Origin: Treponema sp.
Lineage (GTDB): Bacteria > Spirochaetota > Spirochaetia > Treponematales > Breznakiellaceae
Length of the DNA: 7,748 nt
Assembly: GCA_031277045.1 (NCBI GenBank)
Contig: JAISLX010000085.1
Location: 1 to 7,748 of the forward strand
Direction: 5' to 3'
The translations under genes and the position numbers were made by a program. Under the pieces are notes generated by a model that was not told where the DNA came from, searched no databases, and saw nothing but the letters and a program-made list of their open reading frames with translations. This document shows positions 6,681 through 7,748 of this stretch, in pieces; position 1 is the stretch's first letter, and the number at the start of each line of letters is the position of its first letter.

Positions 6681-6692
6681 ACAGGCAGCCGC
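6656..6692 (+). other. Nested inverted repeat over the nagZ stop codon
   Basis: The perfect palindrome CCTGCCGGCAGG (6665-6676) sits within a larger pairing in which CGGCT-aaca-GCCTG on the left matches CAGGC-AGCCG on the right. The TGA stop (6678-6680) lies inside. There is no following T-run, so it is not a standard terminator. It may stabilise the mRNA end. Confidence 0.45.
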
Positions 6693-6739
6693 CGGACAAG
6701 AAATAAAAGGAAGATTTTTAACCACGAACGCGGCTCAGG

Positions 6740-6904
6740 CACTCCGCCCGCCACGGTGCAGCCACTCTGCACGCCACGGTGCAGCCACTCTGTACGCCAC
6801 GGCGCAGGCTCTCTGAGAGCCGCGACTCAGGCACTCTGAGAGCCGCGACTCAAGCACCTTGAGAGCCACGGCTCAAGCACCTTGAGAGCCACGGCTCAAA
6901 CACC
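6740..6904. repeat. Tandem 23-bp alternating-dyad array A (seven units)
   Basis: Seven contiguous 23-bp units begin at 6740, 6763, 6786, 6809, 6832, 6855 and 6878, with half-units at both ends. Each holds a 6-nt left arm, a loop (GCCACG or GCCGCG), a 6-nt right arm and a 5-nt joint such as CCACT or GCACC. Arms can pair within a unit (CTGCAC with GTGCAG at 6767-6784) or across the joint to the next unit (GTGCAG 6756-6761 with CTGCAC 6767-6772; CTCAAG with CTTGAG around 6849-6863). Arm sequence drifts along the array from CTGCAC through CTGAGA to TTGAGA, and the partner arm drifts with it. The unit length is not a multiple of three and there is no coding signal. Function is unknown. Confidence 0.9.
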
Positions 6905-6941
6905 TTGATCCGGCGGACGGCTGCGCGCCTTCACGGAGACA

Positions 6942-7033
6942 CCTGTGCGCCCGCACACCTGCCTGTGATACGCCCATATCACCGGCAGTGATACGCCCTA
7001 TTCACCGGTAGTGAATAGCCCTATTCACCGGCA
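6942..7033. repeat. Tandem 23-bp alternating-dyad array B (three clear units plus one diverged)
   Basis: Units start at 6965, 6988 and 7011, each 23 bp, with a diverged copy at 6942-6964. Arms are GTGATA/TATCAC, GTGATA/ATTCAC and GTGAAT/ATTCAC. Loops are CGCCCA, CGCCCT and AGCCCT, and joints are CGGCA or CGGTA. Cross-joint pairing is perfect in both places it can be tested, including an 8-bp stem CTATTCAC/GTGAATAG (6998-7018), and the last unit also has an 8-bp internal stem. The layout is the same as array A with unrelated arm sequences. It is out of 23-bp phase with A; the 37 bp between them show only weak traces of the pattern. Confidence 0.87.
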
Positions 7034-7073
7034 GGTATGAGGGCGGGGGCTTGCCGGCTCCCCTTTACGCGCC

Positions 7074-7106
7074 GCGAACCGCAGGTTCCGCTTTTGTGGT
7101 TTTTTT
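7074..7106 (+). terminator. Candidate terminator after the repeat arrays
   Basis: GCGAACC (7074-7080), loop GCA, and GGTTC-c-GC (7084-7091, one bulged C) form a stem followed by TTTT, GTGG and seven Ts (7100-7106). It would end a plus-strand transcript that runs from nagZ through both arrays, making them a structured 3' UTR, or end an independent small RNA. Confidence 0.55.
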
Positions 7107-7156
7107 CTTCCCTGGTAAGGGAGTAGGGGCTTTTTCCGTAAAAAGCGCCCAAAAGC

Positions 7157-7185
7157 TTGAAAAAAAGCAAAGGCCGTGATAAATT
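7157..7185 (+). promoter_or_regulatory. Possible promoter upstream of the lipoprotein gene
   Basis: TTGAAA (7157-7162) and TAAATT (7180-7185) are 17 bp apart. The -35 matches 5 of 6 positions and the -10 only 4 of 6. A second weak candidate is TGAACA (7218-7223) with TAGGAT (7241-7246). Between those boxes lies a perfect inverted repeat, ACGGG-cggt-CCCGT (7228-7241), that could be an operator. I cannot decide between them. Confidence 0.35.
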
Positions 7186-7278
7186 ACCCATAAAACGGAC
7201 ACAGTTTGCGGACGCAATGAACAAGGCACGGGCGGTCCCGTAGGATAATGTTAGCTTGACGCATAGAGGAGAATCGGT

Positions 7279-7748
7279 ATGAAAACGACGATGAAAAACG
7301 GAGCCCCCACGGGGGGCTTCGGGATTGCGGCGGCGCTGTTTGTAGCGGTAACCCTTGTACTGGCGGGGTGTACGAATCCGCTGGTTTCCTCCTCCGCCGC
7401 CGGCGGCGGGGATACGCGCCGGCCATTCGGCGCCGCCGCTCCTTCCGCGCCGGGGCAGTCCGCGCTGGGGGAGATTGAACCCTATACGGCAGCCGTATAC
7501 CTGGGCGAGGACGGCGAGGAGTTTCCCACGGAAGAGGAACTTTCAGCCTCTGCCCGTTCTGTGGCCGGGCCTACGAAGGACCGGATCAACGGGGACAATA
7601 TCCGCAACTACGTTCAGGTTATCACGGTTGACAAAGCGAACGGGACAGTCGCGGGACTCTTCGAAGCCCGCAGAATCAGCGCGTCCCAGCCTTTACCGGG
7701 CCTCAAAGTACGCGGCCTTGTCCGGGACCATTCCTACGGCATCCTGCT
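7279..7748 (+). CDS. Lipoprotein of unknown function, 5' part
   Basis: The frame is open from the ATG at 7279 to the window end (156 full codons, no stop), so the gene continues to the right. AGAGGAG at 7265-7271 with 7-nt spacing is the best ribosome binding site in the window. The product begins with a charged N-region (MKTTMKN), a hydrophobic core (IAAALFVAVTLVLAG) and a perfect lipobox LAGC with Cys31, so it should be lipid-anchored. The residue after the Cys is Thr, which does not suggest inner-membrane retention by the E. coli rule. A low-complexity Ser/Ala/Gly/Pro stretch (about 36-58) follows as a tether, then a folded-looking region with NIRNYVQVITVDKANGTVAGLFEARR. I do not recognise the family. 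A GC-rich hairpin lies at codons 8-14. Surface exposure is inferred only. Confidence 0.85.
   Translation, partial: MKTTMKNGAPTGGFGIAAALFVAVTLVLAGCTNPLVSSSAAGGGDTRRPFGAAAPSAPGQSALGEIEPYTAAVYLGEDGEEFPTEEELSASARSVAGPTKDRINGDNIRNYVQVITVDKANGTVAGLFEARRISASQPLPGLKVRGLVRDHSYGIL

Larger units (their letters stand above)
6681..7278. other. 598-bp gap without a credible protein gene
   Basis: Besides the two repeat arrays and the terminator-like hairpin, the gap holds an AT-richer stretch from about 7092 to 7200. That stretch contains the inverted repeat GCTTTTT/AAAAAGC (7129-7146) and the promoter-like sequences upstream of the lipoprotein gene. Small open frames that cross the arrays lack ribosome binding sites and shift frame relative to the 23-bp period. 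No tRNA or rRNA was recognised. Confidence 0.7.

Noticed and set aside
6586..6816. Small plus-strand open frame running from nagZ into array A
   Set aside because: It is in another frame of nagZ, has no ribosome binding site, and ends within the array, whose 23-bp period does not preserve frame.
6740..7033. CRISPR array
   Set aside because: Units are directly contiguous at 23 bp with no unique spacers, the repeated parts vary from unit to unit, and no cas gene is present.
6740..7033. Integron attC sites or plasmid iterons
   Set aside because: No attC core sites or integrase are seen. Iterons are near-identical direct repeats beside a rep gene, whereas here arm sequences change and no rep gene exists.
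7184..7426. Minus-strand open frame opposite the lipoprotein start
   Set aside because: Arg/Pro-rich shadow of the lipoprotein gene, which has a strong ribosome binding site and a perfect lipobox.

Overview
The window looks like chromosomal DNA of a moderately GC-rich spirochaete, most likely a Treponema-type organism. The reasons are a spirochaetal-style FlgM directly downstream of rsmI, an HDOD protein with an ATPase-like front end, a short NFACT protein, a secreted NagZ-type glycosidase and a start-of-gene lipoprotein. This assignment comes from protein style only; no rRNA or species marker is present.

Layout. Bases 1-486 are the 3' part of rsmI (16S rRNA 2'-O-methyltransferase). Bases 520-810 are flgM (anti-sigma-28), with a candidate sigma-28 promoter overlapping the end of rsmI and a two-hairpin terminator behind it (815-898). 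Bases 920-2062 encode an iron-alcohol-dehydrogenase-fold protein whose metal-binding histidines are gone. It converges on a minus-strand gene (2080-3573, possibly to 3663) for an ATPase-like plus HDOD/HD signalling protein. A further minus-strand gene (3955-5433) encodes an RqcH/NFACT-type protein. It is divergent from a secreted GH3 beta-N-acetylhexosaminidase (5487-6680), and the two share a 53-bp gap in which two promoters overlap face to face.

Bases 6681-7278 hold no credible gene, but they contain the most unusual structure in the window. Two tandem arrays (6740-6904 and 6942-7033) have the same 23-bp period and the same internal layout: 6-nt arm, 6-nt loop, 6-nt arm, 5-nt joint. Their arm sequences are unrelated. 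Neighbouring arms are complementary both within units and across joints, and several substitutions are compensated. A terminator-like hairpin follows at 7074-7106. A new gene with a clear lipoprotein signal starts at 7279 and runs off the end.

Functional reading. The left part links ribosome modification and flagellar late-gene control (FlgM holds sigma-28). The HDOD protein is probably a signalling component. The NFACT protein points to ribosome-associated quality control or RNA binding. The NagZ-like enzyme, with its signal peptide, would act on peptidoglycan or chitin-type sugars outside the cytoplasm. These are mostly independent units rather than one pathway.
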